Source of the DNA: Pseudoflavonifractor capillosus
Lineage (GTDB): Bacteria; Bacillota; Clostridia; Oscillospirales; Oscillospiraceae
Reading direction: 5' to 3'
Assembly: GCF_016899775.1 (NCBI RefSeq)
Contig: NZ_JACJJE010000002.1
Span: forward strand, 55,758-119,757
Length of the DNA stretch: 64,000 nucleotides
Below the pieces are notes generated by a model. That model was given only the letters and a program-made list of their open reading frames with translations, did no database searches and was not told where the DNA came from. This document shows, in pieces, positions 34,935-43,181 of the stretch. The position numbers and the translations under genes were made by a program. Every line of letters starts with the position of its first letter. Position 1 is the first letter of the stretch.

Positions 34935-35809
34935 TCCGTGCCGCCTCCCTCATCCAGTTCCAGCGTCATGGAGAACAGGCGCTCCGCGCCGAACCAGTAG
35001 TCCAGCCGCACCCACTCCGCCGCCGGGTCCACGTTCTGGACCCGGAGCTGGATTCCGTCGTGGAATGGGCCGCCGCCCGTCCAGCCGGTTCCGTCAAAGA
35101 AGCGGGCGTCCCGGTCCTCCGTTTCCGTAGGGTTGTAGGGGTACTGATTCCCCAGGCTGTCGGTCACCGTGAACTGGTCCCAGCGCAAATCCCCCAGCGC
35201 CCAAAATTTGGGGGACTCCACCCGGAAGTAGCAGTACAGCGCCAATCCGCCCCTGGACTGCCACTCCTGCCACAGGGCGGCCCGGCGCAGGCGGACGGTG
35301 CTCCCCGCAACCTGGACCGCGGGGCCGTCCTCCCACACCTGAAGCTGGTCCGGGTGGCCGGAGGGCAGATAGGTCTCCCGGGGCGTGAGCCCGTTTCCAA
35401 ACATGTCGTAGGCCTCATTGCTCATGGGCAGGCCGTCCGCATCCCACAGCTCCAAAAAGATCTGACCGTCGTCCACCGAGAAGGCGCTGTAAAAAACCAT
35501 CCCGCTCCACAGCAGGGAGAGGCAGGCCAGCCCCAGCACGACCTGGCTCACCCGCCACAGGCAGCCCAGCCAGGGCCGGTGGAGCCTGGCCAGTTCCTTC
35601 CCAATCTCCATCGGGTCGCCCATCTCCGAGACCGCCCGCTCCCAGGCCTCCTCCTCGGTCAGCTCCGGGAAGATGCGCCGCAGGTCCATGGCCTTGTCCT
35701 CCAGGTGCTCCTCCAGCTCCGCCCGCACCGCCTTCCGGTCCGGCTTGAAGCGGATGCCCGCCGTGGCCTTGTACAGCCACTCGATCACCGGACCCAGAGT
35801 GGTTTTCAT
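34931..35809 (-). CDS. HAAS-domain membrane protein A4
   Basis: It has 292 aa from ATG 35809, preceded by GGGGAGGAAAAG. HAAS domain (GIRFKPDRKAVRAELEEHLEDK...MGDPMEIGKELARLHRPWLG), a helix (VVLGLACLSLLWSGMVFYS) and an ectodomain with LYCYFRVESPKFWALGDLRWD and DPAAEWVRLDYWFGAERLFS. It pairs with A5 as a subgroup: shared PSGHPDQL/PCGDPDQL and a long post-helix region. Confidence 0.82.
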   Translation of the reverse strand: MKTTLGPVIEWLYKATAGIRFKPDRKAVRAELEEHLEDKAMDLRRIFPELTEEEAWERAVSEMGDPMEIGKELARLHRPWLGCLWRVSQVVLGLACLSLLWSGMVFYSAFSVDDGQIFLELWDADGLPMSNEAYDMFGNGLTPRETYLPSGHPDQLQVWEDGPAVQVAGSTVRLRRAALWQEWQSRGGLALYCYFRVESPKFWALGDLRWDQFTVTDSLGNQYPYNPTETEDRDARFFDGTGWTGGGPFHDGIQLRVQNVDPAAEWVRLDYWFGAERLFSMTLELDEGGGTE

Positions 35810-35845
35810 GGCTTTTCCTCCCCTCTGCTCTTGCTGCAATGCGCC

Positions 35846-36589
35846 TCAGGGCTCTGTCGCCCACGTCACAGGCCGCTCCCCCATAGAGCCGCCGTCCCCG
35901 TCAAACAGCTCCAGCCGGCAGTCCGCTCGGGTGATGGTGCAGTCCCGCCAGGGTTCTCCGTCCTCTGTTGTCTCATAACCAAAGCCGTCAAACAGCTCCT
36001 TCAGCAAAATTCCCTCCCGGGGCGTTCCGGCATGCATCTCCAACTTCATCAGACCGGAGTCCTCCAAAGTTCCCCGGGCCGAAAGGATAGTCGAACCCTG
36101 CTCATAGTCCTGATTCTGGGAACCATCTCCCAACTCATACTCCAACAAGATGGTCAGTTCCGCCCCTACTGCCCCCTCTGGGGGATTAGGATACAGCCAG
36201 GTCCCCCGCTCCATAAAACCGTCGTTGCTGTATGGCTCTGTCCACCGGAACAGCACCGGCCCCTCGTCCAGAGAGGCGTACTCCAAAGGGGAGCTGACCT
36301 CGCTCCAGAACAACTCTGACTGGTATATGGCGGCCGTATATGCGTAGTTCTCTCCGGTGACCAGCACCTGGGGGGAGTCCCACAGGCCGCCCCACTTCTC
36401 CCGGCACCGGACCGTCCCCGGCTCCAGGAGCAGGGTGCGCTCCAGCTACCTCAGGGCCCCCGCCTCCGTCCAGGCGGGACAGCCCGCCAGCACCCAAGAG
36501 GCAATCACCAGAAAGGCGGCGAAGAACAGGTTGCGCGCCAGTCTGGCCCGCCGGGACAGTCTGGGCAGGCGGAATTTCTTCTGTCTCAT
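35846..36589 (-). pseudogene. Array partner protein B3, interrupted by an in-frame TAG
   Basis: ATG 36589 overlaps the stop of A3. The first 47 codons encode a basic tail (MRQKKFRLPRLSRRARLARN), a helix and CPAWTEAGALR. A TAG (36448-36446) then replaces the codon equivalent to the second Arg of the ALRR/TLRR motif in B2 and B6. The frame continues intact for about 199 codons (LERTLLLEPGTVRC ... WATEP). One substitution would restore it. As it stands only a short membrane peptide would be made. Confidence 0.85.
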
Positions 36590-37437
36590 GGCTCGGTCAC
36601 CTCCAGGGAGATGGGGATGGTCAGATCCGCCCCCATCTCGGTGTAGCGCAGGTCCACCCGCTGGGCCGACCGGTCAATGATCTCTATGGACACCTCATAC
36701 CGGTCGGTGAAGATGCCGTCGTCCAGCCGGTCAATATGTAAAACATGATAGAGGCCCCGCTCCGGGTAGACCATATCATCGTAATACTCCCGCGAGGAGA
36801 GGATCACGCCGCCCCGGTCGTCCTGGGCCCACATGTTTTCCTCCACCAGGTAGTTCAGCCGCTCCATGGGCCGGGGGTGACGGACCTCCAGCTGGAAGTA
36901 CACCACCCGGGACGTCTCTCCGTTCCCCATGGCAACATTCCACAATTCTCCGCAGTCTGTGGAAAAGGTGTACTCCCCCGCCTGGACCGGCCCGCTGTCC
37001 GCCAGGGGTCCCAGATAGTCCAGCCCCGACTCCTCGTAGATAGCCGCGATGGGGGGATCATAGTCGCCGTACCAGGAGTGAGGGCCGTCCAGCAGGTTGG
37101 AGATGCCGTACTGATAGGTCCGGTTGGCAAACAGCAGCACCGCTGCCCCGATCACCAACCCCAGCAGCACCTTGGAGGCCAGCCAGGCGTACCCCAGCAG
37201 GGGTCTATGCAGCCGGGCCAGCTCCCTCCCGATCTCCTCCGGGTCGCCCATCTCGGCGGCCGCCCGCTCCTTTGCCTCGTCCTCGGGCAGGCCGGGAAAG
37301 ATGCGCTGAAAGTCCAGGGCCTTGTCCTCCAGGTGGGCCGAGAGCTCCGAGCGCACCGCCCGCCAGTCAGGCCCAAAGCGGATGGCCTTGGTGGCAGCAT
37401 CCAGCCACTGCCCCACCGGGTCCCGTTCCATTTTCAT
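36586..37437 (-). CDS. HAAS-domain membrane protein A3
   Basis: It has 283 aa: HAAS domain (AIRFGPDWRAVRSELSAHLEDK...MGDPEEIGRELARLHRPLLG), a helix (KVLLGLVIGAAVLLFANRT), and an ectodomain with LDYLGPLADSGPVQAGEYTFS and an ending DLTIPISLEVTEP shared with A1. ATG 37437 follows GGGAGGAAG. The same-type partner B3 downstream is interrupted. Confidence 0.82.
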   Translation of the reverse strand: MKMERDPVGQWLDAATKAIRFGPDWRAVRSELSAHLEDKALDFQRIFPGLPEDEAKERAAAEMGDPEEIGRELARLHRPLLGYAWLASKVLLGLVIGAAVLLFANRTYQYGISNLLDGPHSWYGDYDPPIAAIYEESGLDYLGPLADSGPVQAGEYTFSTDCGELWNVAMGNGETSRVVYFQLEVRHPRPMERLNYLVEENMWAQDDRGGVILSSREYYDDMVYPERGLYHVLHIDRLDDGIFTDRYEVSIEIIDRSAQRVDLRYTEMGADLTIPISLEVTEP

Positions 37438-37459
37438 GGCGCTTCCTCCCTTCGTGGTG

Positions 37460-38224
37460 TTATGACGGAAATTTCTGTGCCTCCCCAGAAAGCATTCCTT
37501 GGGCGGACGGGAGGGGCGCGCCAGTCGCGTCCCAGAACTCCAGCCGGTATTCGGCCTGCACGTCCTGGCAGGTCCTGACCCAGCGGTTGTCCGCCGCGGC
37601 CTCGTATCCCACGCCGCCCATCAGAGCGCAGAGGGCCATTTTTTCCTCCGGGCTGTCCGCCTGGACGAGAAAGGAGACCACGCCGTAGGCGTCCCGCTCC
37701 CCCTCCGCGGAAAACCGGAGGGTCTGGGACTCCTCCCGCCCGTCCTCCCACCGCCACAGACAGGGGGCGCGGAGGGTCAATCGGGCGGAGACCGCCCGAT
37801 CCGGGGGATTTGGGCAAAACAGCCGCCAGCTCTCCCGCTGGCCGCCCAGCAGGTCCCATCCGGACAGGGAGAGAAGACCGGGGGACTGGTCCAGGGAAAT
37901 GGCTTGATAGAGGACCGCATTTCGCCCGAACAGGCTGCGGCCCAGGTCCCGATTGCGGACCACGCCAGTGTAGGCGTAGGTGTCTCCAAGGACAAAGACC
38001 CACTGCTCCCCGCTTTGGCCGCCGTCCCGCTGGGTATAGAGGGTCTGCCCCGGGTGGAGGAGCAGCCCCGTCTCCATACGCCGCAGCGCCCCCTGGGTCG
38101 TCCAGGCACTCCGCCCGGTCCCCAGGCAGAAGGCCAGGATCAGGGCCGCGGCCAGGGCCAGATTCCGGAGCACTTTGGCCCGCCGACTGAGCCGGGGCAG
38201 GCGGCGCGAAATGGTTCTTCTCAT
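37460..38224 (-). CDS. Array partner protein B2, bitopic membrane protein
   Basis: It has 254 aa from ATG 38224, overlapping the stop of A2: basic tail (MRRTISRRLPRLSRRAKVLRN), helix (LALAAALILAFCLG), ectodomain SAWTTQGALRRMETGLLLHPG with GDTYAYTGVVRN, PPDRAVSARLTL and a C-terminal YRLEFWDATGA. It belongs with B1 and B3 (AWT...GAL, YAYT). Confidence 0.75.
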   Translation of the reverse strand: MRRTISRRLPRLSRRAKVLRNLALAAALILAFCLGTGRSAWTTQGALRRMETGLLLHPGQTLYTQRDGGQSGEQWVFVLGDTYAYTGVVRNRDLGRSLFGRNAVLYQAISLDQSPGLLSLSGWDLLGGQRESWRLFCPNPPDRAVSARLTLRAPCLWRWEDGREESQTLRFSAEGERDAYGVVSFLVQADSPEEKMALCALMGGVGYEAAADNRWVRTCQDVQAEYRLEFWDATGAPLPSAQGMLSGEAQKFPS

Positions 38225-39006
38225 GGCGCTGCCTCCTTCCACATGACCGGCATGGAAAATTTGGCCCCCAGGTAGTCATACCGGAGGGTAATCCCCTCCG
38301 CCGCCGGGTGGGGCAGAGGGATGAGAAAAGAAAACTGCTCCCGGAAGGGACCGTCCCAGCCGGTCTGCCCGCCGGAGATGGCCGGAGCGGTTCCGGCCTC
38401 CTGTTGGCTGGGGATGGGAGTTCCAAAGGAGTCCTCTGCCCAGAGGCACTCCCCAAAGGCGGAGGACAGCCCCTCCCACGGGCGGGGGGTCTCCGCCTCC
38501 AGCACCAGATAGACCGCCTGGGCCTGGCCGTCCGGGGCGGTCCAGAGCTCCGCCTCCCGCAGTCGGAAGGTGTACGCCCCGGCGGTCTGCTCCCCCCAGC
38601 AGGCCAGGGGCTGCCGGCTGAGCCCCTCCGCCTGGCCGCTCAGCTCAGAGGGGATGCTCTCTCCCCCGGGCCACAGGACATAGGACGGAAGGTCGGAGAG
38701 CAGGACGGCCAGACCGATGACCACCGCCGCCAGCAGCAGTTGGGAGACCCGCCAGAAGTACCCCAGCCAGGGCTTATGTACCTCGGCCAGCTCCCTCCCG
38801 ATCTCCTCCGGGTCGCCCATCTCAGAGGCGGCCCTCTCTTTCGCCTCCTCCGCCGTCAAGTCCGGAAAGATGCGCTGGAGGTCCAGGGCCTTGTCCTCCA
38901 GGTGCTCCTCCAGCTCCCGGCGCACCTCTCTCCGGTCCGGCCAAAAGCGGATGCCCGCCGTGGCTTTGTCCAGCCACTTGCCCGTCTTTTCTCTGGACTC
39001 CTTCAC
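38221..39006 (-). CDS. HAAS-domain membrane protein A2
   Basis: GTG 39006 lies 6-7 nt after GAAGGAGGA and is preferred to ATG 39030, which would place that ribosome site inside the gene. The 261-aa product has a HAAS domain nearly identical to that of A1 (RELEEHLEDKALDLQRIFPD; MGDPEEIGRELAEVHKPWLG), a helix (LLLAAVVIGLAVLLSDL) and an ectodomain with TAGAYTFRLREAELW ending YLGAKFSMPVMWKEAAP. Confidence 0.82.
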   Translation of the reverse strand: MKESREKTGKWLDKATAGIRFWPDRREVRRELEEHLEDKALDLQRIFPDLTAEEAKERAASEMGDPEEIGRELAEVHKPWLGYFWRVSQLLLAAVVIGLAVLLSDLPSYVLWPGGESIPSELSGQAEGLSRQPLACWGEQTAGAYTFRLREAELWTAPDGQAQAVYLVLEAETPRPWEGLSSAFGECLWAEDSFGTPIPSQQEAGTAPAISGGQTGWDGPFREQFSFLIPLPHPAAEGITLRYDYLGAKFSMPVMWKEAAP

Positions 39007-39037
39007 CGCCCATCCTCCTTCCCGAATCATCTTCCGC

Positions 39038-39787
39038 CTAGGCCCCGCCGTCCCAGTCCCCCTGGATGCTCCCGATGAGGCCGCCGTCCGCCCGGTAGAA
39101 GTCCACCTGATAGCGGGTGGCCTGGGGGACCCAGTGGCTGGACTGCCCGTCTGTGATCTGGCCAAGTTCTCCGGAGCCGTGGAGCAGGCCGGAGAGAACG
39201 TCCTGCTGTTCCTCGTCCTCCACCGTAAAGTCCAGGCGGACCAAATTCTCATCCAGCGCCTCCCCCTGGCCGTGGAAGGTCAAGGTCTCCTCCCGGCGCT
39301 CCAGAATTTGTTCCACATCCCCCTGATACTCCCCGACGGTGTGCACATAGTCCCCGGTGAGGGTCATCTCCGCCCGGGCGGTCCCCTCCGGGGGGTCCAG
39401 GCAGAACACCGGCAGGGTCTCCTGTCCTCGGTCATCTATCATCCCGGAAAAACCCCAGGTGAGCAGGCGCGGCTCGCCCTCCAGGGAGATCAACTCTAAA
39501 ATGGAGGCGCTGTACCACAGGCGGGTGCGCTGTACGATCCCGGTGTAGGCGTAGCCCTCCCCGGTGACCAGCACCCGGTTTCTGTCCCCCATCTCCTGGT
39601 ACTGTACCGTCCCCGGCGGGAGGAGCTGCCTGCGCTCCGCCCGGTCCAGAGCGCCCCCCGCCGTCCAGGCGGAGAACCCGCTGTTGAACCACAGCAGCCC
39701 CAGCAGAAGGGCGGACAGGGACAGGTTCCGCACCGTCTTTCCAAGCCGCCCCAGGCGGCGGCGTGATTTTTTTCCGGCTGCTTTCAT
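39038..39787 (-). CDS. Array partner protein B1, bitopic membrane protein
   Basis: It has 249 aa: basic tail (MKAAGKKSRRRLGRLGKTVRN), helix (LSLSALLLGLLWFNSG), ectodomain SAWTAGGALDRAERRQLLPPG with GEGYAYTGIVQR, PPEGTARAEMTLT and YQVDFYRADGGLIGS. The gene stops at a genuine TAG (39040-39038) just before the next ribosome site, showing that TAG is read as stop in this operon. It overlaps A1 by ATGA. Confidence 0.75.
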   Translation of the reverse strand: MKAAGKKSRRRLGRLGKTVRNLSLSALLLGLLWFNSGFSAWTAGGALDRAERRQLLPPGTVQYQEMGDRNRVLVTGEGYAYTGIVQRTRLWYSASILELISLEGEPRLLTWGFSGMIDDRGQETLPVFCLDPPEGTARAEMTLTGDYVHTVGEYQGDVEQILERREETLTFHGQGEALDENLVRLDFTVEDEEQQDVLSGLLHGSGELGQITDGQSSHWVPQATRYQVDFYRADGGLIGSIQGDWDGGA

Positions 39788-40632
39788 GTCTCATTCACCT
39801 CCAGGGAGATGGGGAGGGTGAAATCCACCCCGAACTGGTCATACCTCAGGAACACCTGCTCCGCTTCCAAGCTGGGCAGCTCCAAAAACAGAGTATAGGA
39901 GTCCCGGAAGACCCCGCGGCTCCCCTCCGTGATCCATATGCAGTTTCCCACATCCTCCCCCTCAGGGGGATCAGACAGGAAGGGCAGACGGCTCCCCTGG
40001 CCGTCCTCTGCCCACATTCGGTCCCATACGGTAAAGTACAGCATCTCCCCAGGACGGTCGTGCCGGACCTCCAGGGGGACGGCGGCTACATACCGCCGCG
40101 CCCCGTTCCCGGTGAGGGACCACAACTCCCCGGAACCGGCGGTAAAGGTGTATTCTCCCGCCTGCACCACTCCGCTCTCCTCCAGCTCCCCCAGGTAGTT
40201 CAGGGTCCCTTGGTCCCCGTACTGCTCCTCCACCGGGCTTGCCGCCGGAGAAACCTCCCGGCCGCCGCCGGAGAGCAGGGCCACAGGGACCGCCAGAAGC
40301 AGCAGCGCCAATTTCAGCAGCAGGAAAAACGACAGCACCACAGAGCACACTAGCAGGACACGGCTGAACATCCACAGCCGCCCCAGCCAGGGCTTATGTA
40401 CCTTGGCCAGCTCTTTCCCGATCTCCGCCGGGTCGCCCATCTCAGAGGCGGCCCGCTCTTTGGCCTCCTCCGCCGTCAAGTCCGGAAAGATGCGCTGAAG
40501 GTCCAGGGCCTTGTCCTCCAGGTGCTCCTCCAGCTCCCGGCGCACCTCTTTTCGGTCCGGGCCGAAGCGAATGCCCGCCGTGGCTTTGTCCAGCCAGCCC
40601 TCCGCCGGGGTCCGTTCTTGCTTCTCTCCCAT
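39784..40632 (-). CDS. HAAS-domain membrane protein A1
   Basis: It has 282 aa, the first structural gene after padR (13 nt gap). HAAS domain (GIRFGPDRKEVRRELEEHLE...MGDPAEIGKELAKVHKPWLG), a strongly hydrophobic segment (FFLLLKLALLLLAVPVALL) and an ectodomain with GVVQAGEYTFTAGSGELWSL ending FTLPISLEVNET. It shares ectodomain features with A3 (VQAGEYTF, GELW, PISLEV). Confidence 0.83.
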   Translation of the reverse strand: MGEKQERTPAEGWLDKATAGIRFGPDRKEVRRELEEHLEDKALDLQRIFPDLTAEEAKERAASEMGDPAEIGKELAKVHKPWLGRLWMFSRVLLVCSVVLSFFLLLKLALLLLAVPVALLSGGGREVSPAASPVEEQYGDQGTLNYLGELEESGVVQAGEYTFTAGSGELWSLTGNGARRYVAAVPLEVRHDRPGEMLYFTVWDRMWAEDGQGSRLPFLSDPPEGEDVGNCIWITEGSRGVFRDSYTLFLELPSLEAEQVFLRYDQFGVDFTLPISLEVNET

Positions 40633-40645
40633 GGCGTTCCTCCGC

Positions 40646-40975
40646 TCAGGTGAAGGAGAGGACCTGGTCCACCCCGTGGGAGAACTGCGCCCACTCCGCC
40701 TTTTTCTCGGACAGGAGCTCCAGTCCCCGGCGGGTGACGTGGTAGTACTTCCGCACCCGGCCCGTGGGGGCCTCCTGCTGATAGGAGGAGAGGTACTTCC
40801 CCTTCTCCAGGGCGTGGAGGATGGGGTACAGGGTCCCCTCCTTCATCTGGAAGGTATCGTTGGAGCGGCGGGAGAGCTCCGTGATCATCTGATACCCGTA
40901 CATGTCCTCTTTCTCCAGCAGAGAGAGGACCAGCAGCGTGCTGCTGCCCGCAATCAATCCTTTGTCCAGCTTCAT
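40646..40975 (-). CDS. PadR-family transcriptional regulator
   Basis: This 109-aa winged-helix protein (LLVLSLLEKEDMYGYQMITELSRR; KEGTLYPILHALEKGKYL; RKYYHVTRRGLELL) is a textbook PadR_2-type subfamily member, with the C-terminal helix short. ATG 40975 follows AAAAGGAGG. It heads the operon of eight A/B pairs and is expected to repress it from the twin palindromes over the promoter. The inducing signal is unknown; PadR regulators respond to small molecules or envelope stress in characterised cases. Confidence 0.95.
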   Translation of the reverse strand: MKLDKGLIAGSSTLLVLSLLEKEDMYGYQMITELSRRSNDTFQMKEGTLYPILHALEKGKYLSSYQQEAPTGRVRKYYHVTRRGLELLSEKKAEWAQFSHGVDQVLSFT

Positions 40976-41012
40976 CCAAAAAACCTCCTTTTAAAAACTT
41001 TTATCCACTCTT

Positions 41013-41063
41013 GATACCTTGTCCTTCTAGGTATAGAATACCTTGATATTCTAGGTATTGTCA
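41013..41063 (-). promoter_or_regulatory. Promoter with twin PadR-type operators
   Basis: Two 21-bp near-palindromes, ATACCTTG-N3-TTCTAGGTAT at 41013-41033 and 41037-41057, lie as direct repeats 24 nt apart. On the minus strand TTGACA is at 41063-41058 and TATTCT at 41039-41034 (18-nt spacing), so the second operator fills the spacer and the first covers the start region. Repression by the adjacent PadR protein is inferred. Confidence 0.8.
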
Positions 41064-41241
41064 AGGGGGAGCGGCCCGTACTTTTTCACAAGATTTTCCG
41101 GGCATTTTCAGCAATGCTGCCTATCCGCCGGCTTTTCAGAACCACACACAAAAAAACTGGCGCAGAGGGGTGGATGTGTTGTATAATAGGGGCATCCATA
41201 CGGGAGTTGGGCTTCCGGAAGCGCAAAGGAGGCATGTTTCC

Positions 41242-41862
41242 ATGAAAAAGAACATCATCACCATCAGCCGGGAATTCGGCAGCGGCGGCCGCACCATCGG
41301 GAAAACCGTGGCCGAGCGGCTGGGAGTCCCCTGCTATGACAAGGAGTTGGTGAAGCAGGTGGCTCTGGAGAGCGGCTTCGATCCCAAATTTATCGAGGAG
41401 CGCGGCGAGTCCGCCCCCGGGAAAAACCGCTTTGCCTACGCATTTCTGGGCCGAGGAACGCCTGGCGTGATGGGGGGTATGTCCGCCTCCGACTTTCTGT
41501 GGACCATCCAGTACCGGGTCATTCAGGATCTGGCGGAGAAGGGGCCCTGCGTCATTGTGGGCCGGTGTGCCGACTACATCCTCCGGGAGCGGGAGGACTG
41601 CCTGCACACCTTCATCCACGCCAGCGTCCCCTTCCGGGCCGACCGCATCGTCCGGCTGTACGGCGAGTCGGAGAAATCCCCGGAGAAGCGGCTGGCGGAC
41701 AAGGATACCCGCCGCCGGGTGAACTACAAGCACTACACCGACCGGGAGTGGGGCATGGCCCAGAACTACCACATCACCCTGGACTCCGGCGTGCTGGGTA
41801 TCGACCGGTGCGTGGAGATCATCCTGGACCTGGCTCAGCGGGACTACCCTGAAAATAAGTAA
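41242..41862 (+). CDS. Cytidylate kinase-like family protein
   Basis: It has 206 aa from ATG 41242, which follows AAGGAGG. The N-terminus NIITISREFGSGGRTIGKTVAERL has a P-loop like that of cytidylate kinases (GSGGRTIGK), and the remainder (VIVGRCADYILRERE, FRADRIVRLYG, HITLDSGVLGIDRCVEII) fits the cytidylate kinase-like family common in Clostridia. It lacks some CMP-binding residues of true Cmk, so the nucleotide substrate is unproven. An upstream -10 TATAAT (41182-41187) gives it its own promoter. It is divergent from padR. Confidence 0.85.
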   Translation: MKKNIITISREFGSGGRTIGKTVAERLGVPCYDKELVKQVALESGFDPKFIEERGESAPGKNRFAYAFLGRGTPGVMGGMSASDFLWTIQYRVIQDLAEKGPCVIVGRCADYILREREDCLHTFIHASVPFRADRIVRLYGESEKSPEKRLADKDTRRRVNYKHYTDREWGMAQNYHITLDSGVLGIDRCVEIILDLAQRDYPENK

Positions 41863-41871
41863 ATAAAAAAC

Positions 41872-41904
41872 GGGCCTTCGGCCGCTTTCAGCGGCCGAAG
41901 GCCT
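41872..41904 (+). terminator. Terminator after the cytidylate kinase-like gene
   Basis: The stem GGGCCTTCGGCCGC/GCGGCCGAAGGCCT is followed by CTTTTCTTTTC; it probably serves both convergent genes. Confidence 0.85.
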
Positions 41905-41935
41905 CTTTTCTTTTCTATAGCAGGACGCACAGCCG

Positions 41936-43108
41936 TCACACGATCTGGCCGGCCGGCTCGCCCATGCCGATGTACTTCTCCAGAATATCCAGGGTGCGTC
42001 CCCCCACCTGTTCCTCGCCGGCCTTGTGGAAGTCGTGCTTGGCACAGAAACGCTGGACCGGCTCATTGGCGGCGGAACACCGCAGGCGCAGGCTGGTGCG
42101 GCCCTTGGGGCGGTAAAAGGAGACCGCCTGGCCCAGCAGCTGGACCCCAAGTCCCTTCCCCCGGAAAGCGGGAGTCAGGTAGCACAGGGACAGGAAACCG
42201 GCCCCCTCCTCCTGGCAGCGCTGGGGGGAGAGCTGGAGCAGCCCGGCAAACTCCTCCCTGGCCATGACGGCAGTCACCGCCCAGGGGTCCTGGTCCATGA
42301 CCTGGAGGGCCCCCTCCCAGAAGGCGGGACCGTCAAAGGGCACGTCCGCCCCATGGATGGAGATCCAGGCGTCCCGCCGGGCGGCCAGGTAGGCCTCCCG
42401 GTCCTTCTCCCGGTCCAGGGGCCGGAACCACAGATTCACGTCCTCCCCCTTGTTGGGTCCCTTCCGCCACCAGGACTGGCGGGCCAGGGTGGAGATGGAG
42501 TCGTCCAGGTGGGTGTTGTCCCCCTCGAAGATCACGTGGAAGCTCTCTCCGTCCCAGGCCAGGCAGGTAACGGCGGTGTTGTCCGCGTGGGGCAGGGTGT
42601 GCCAGTCCTCCGGCTTTATCCCCCGGACATTGGCCAGAAACTGGCGGATGGCGGTGCCGTGGCTGAACAGGGCCACCGTCTGGTCCGGGTGTTTTTGCGC
42701 GATGGCCCGGATGGTGCGCTCCATCCGCTCCCCCACCTGGCCCAGGCTCTCCCCGTTGGGGGCCCGCCAGGAGGGGTCGCTGCGGTTAAAGAGGGTCAGC
42801 CGCTCCCCGTCGGTCTCCCGGATCTCTCCCCAGGGGCGGTCCTCCCAGTCCCCCATGTGGACCTCCCGCAGGCCGGGGTCGGTGTGCAGAGATAACCCCT
42901 TGGGGAGGTAGACGGCCTTGGCCGTGGTCTTGGTGCGGTACAAATCGCTGGAGTACACCGCGTCCACGGGCACACCGGCAAAGCGGCCCTCCAGGGCCTC
43001 GATCTGGCGCAGTCCGTTGGGGGTGACCAGGGCGTCGTACCACCCGTGGATGCGGCGGTATAAATTCCCCTCCGCCTCAGCGTGTCGGATCAAATAGAGT
43101 GTGGTCAT
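41936..43108 (-). CDS. Histidine phosphatase (phosphoglycerate mutase-like) fused to a GNAT acetyltransferase
   Basis: This 390-aa two-domain protein starts at ATG 43108. Residues 1-200 form a histidine phosphatase: catalytic LIRHAEAEGN near the N-terminus, second His in VALFSHGTAIRQFL. Residues about 215-385 form a GNAT acetyltransferase (LSLCYLTPAFRGKGLGVQLLGQAV, the acetyl-CoA pyrophosphate loop). The two-domain fusion suggests a linked dephosphorylation and acetylation of a small metabolite, but the substrate is unknown. It lies downstream of DUF1622 and pyrD on the same strand. Confidence 0.85.
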   Translation of the reverse strand: MTTLYLIRHAEAEGNLYRRIHGWYDALVTPNGLRQIEALEGRFAGVPVDAVYSSDLYRTKTTAKAVYLPKGLSLHTDPGLREVHMGDWEDRPWGEIRETDGERLTLFNRSDPSWRAPNGESLGQVGERMERTIRAIAQKHPDQTVALFSHGTAIRQFLANVRGIKPEDWHTLPHADNTAVTCLAWDGESFHVIFEGDNTHLDDSISTLARQSWWRKGPNKGEDVNLWFRPLDREKDREAYLAARRDAWISIHGADVPFDGPAFWEGALQVMDQDPWAVTAVMAREEFAGLLQLSPQRCQEEGAGFLSLCYLTPAFRGKGLGVQLLGQAVSFYRPKGRTSLRLRCSAANEPVQRFCAKHDFHKAGEEQVGGRTLDILEKYIGMGEPAGQIV

Positions 43109-43181
43109 ATGGAGTTCCAGTCCTTTATGTAAGCGTTGAAACACGGCCTGGGCGGAGGACCCGCTCCTCCGCCCGGAGCCG

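Noticed and set aside
32037..36448. Reassigned or suppressed TAG codon (for example pyrrolysine) explaining the two interrupted array genes
   Set aside because: B1 in the same operon and the RHH gene at 6598 end at TAG, and no pyl gene or suppressor tRNA is seen; nonsense mutations or errors are simpler.
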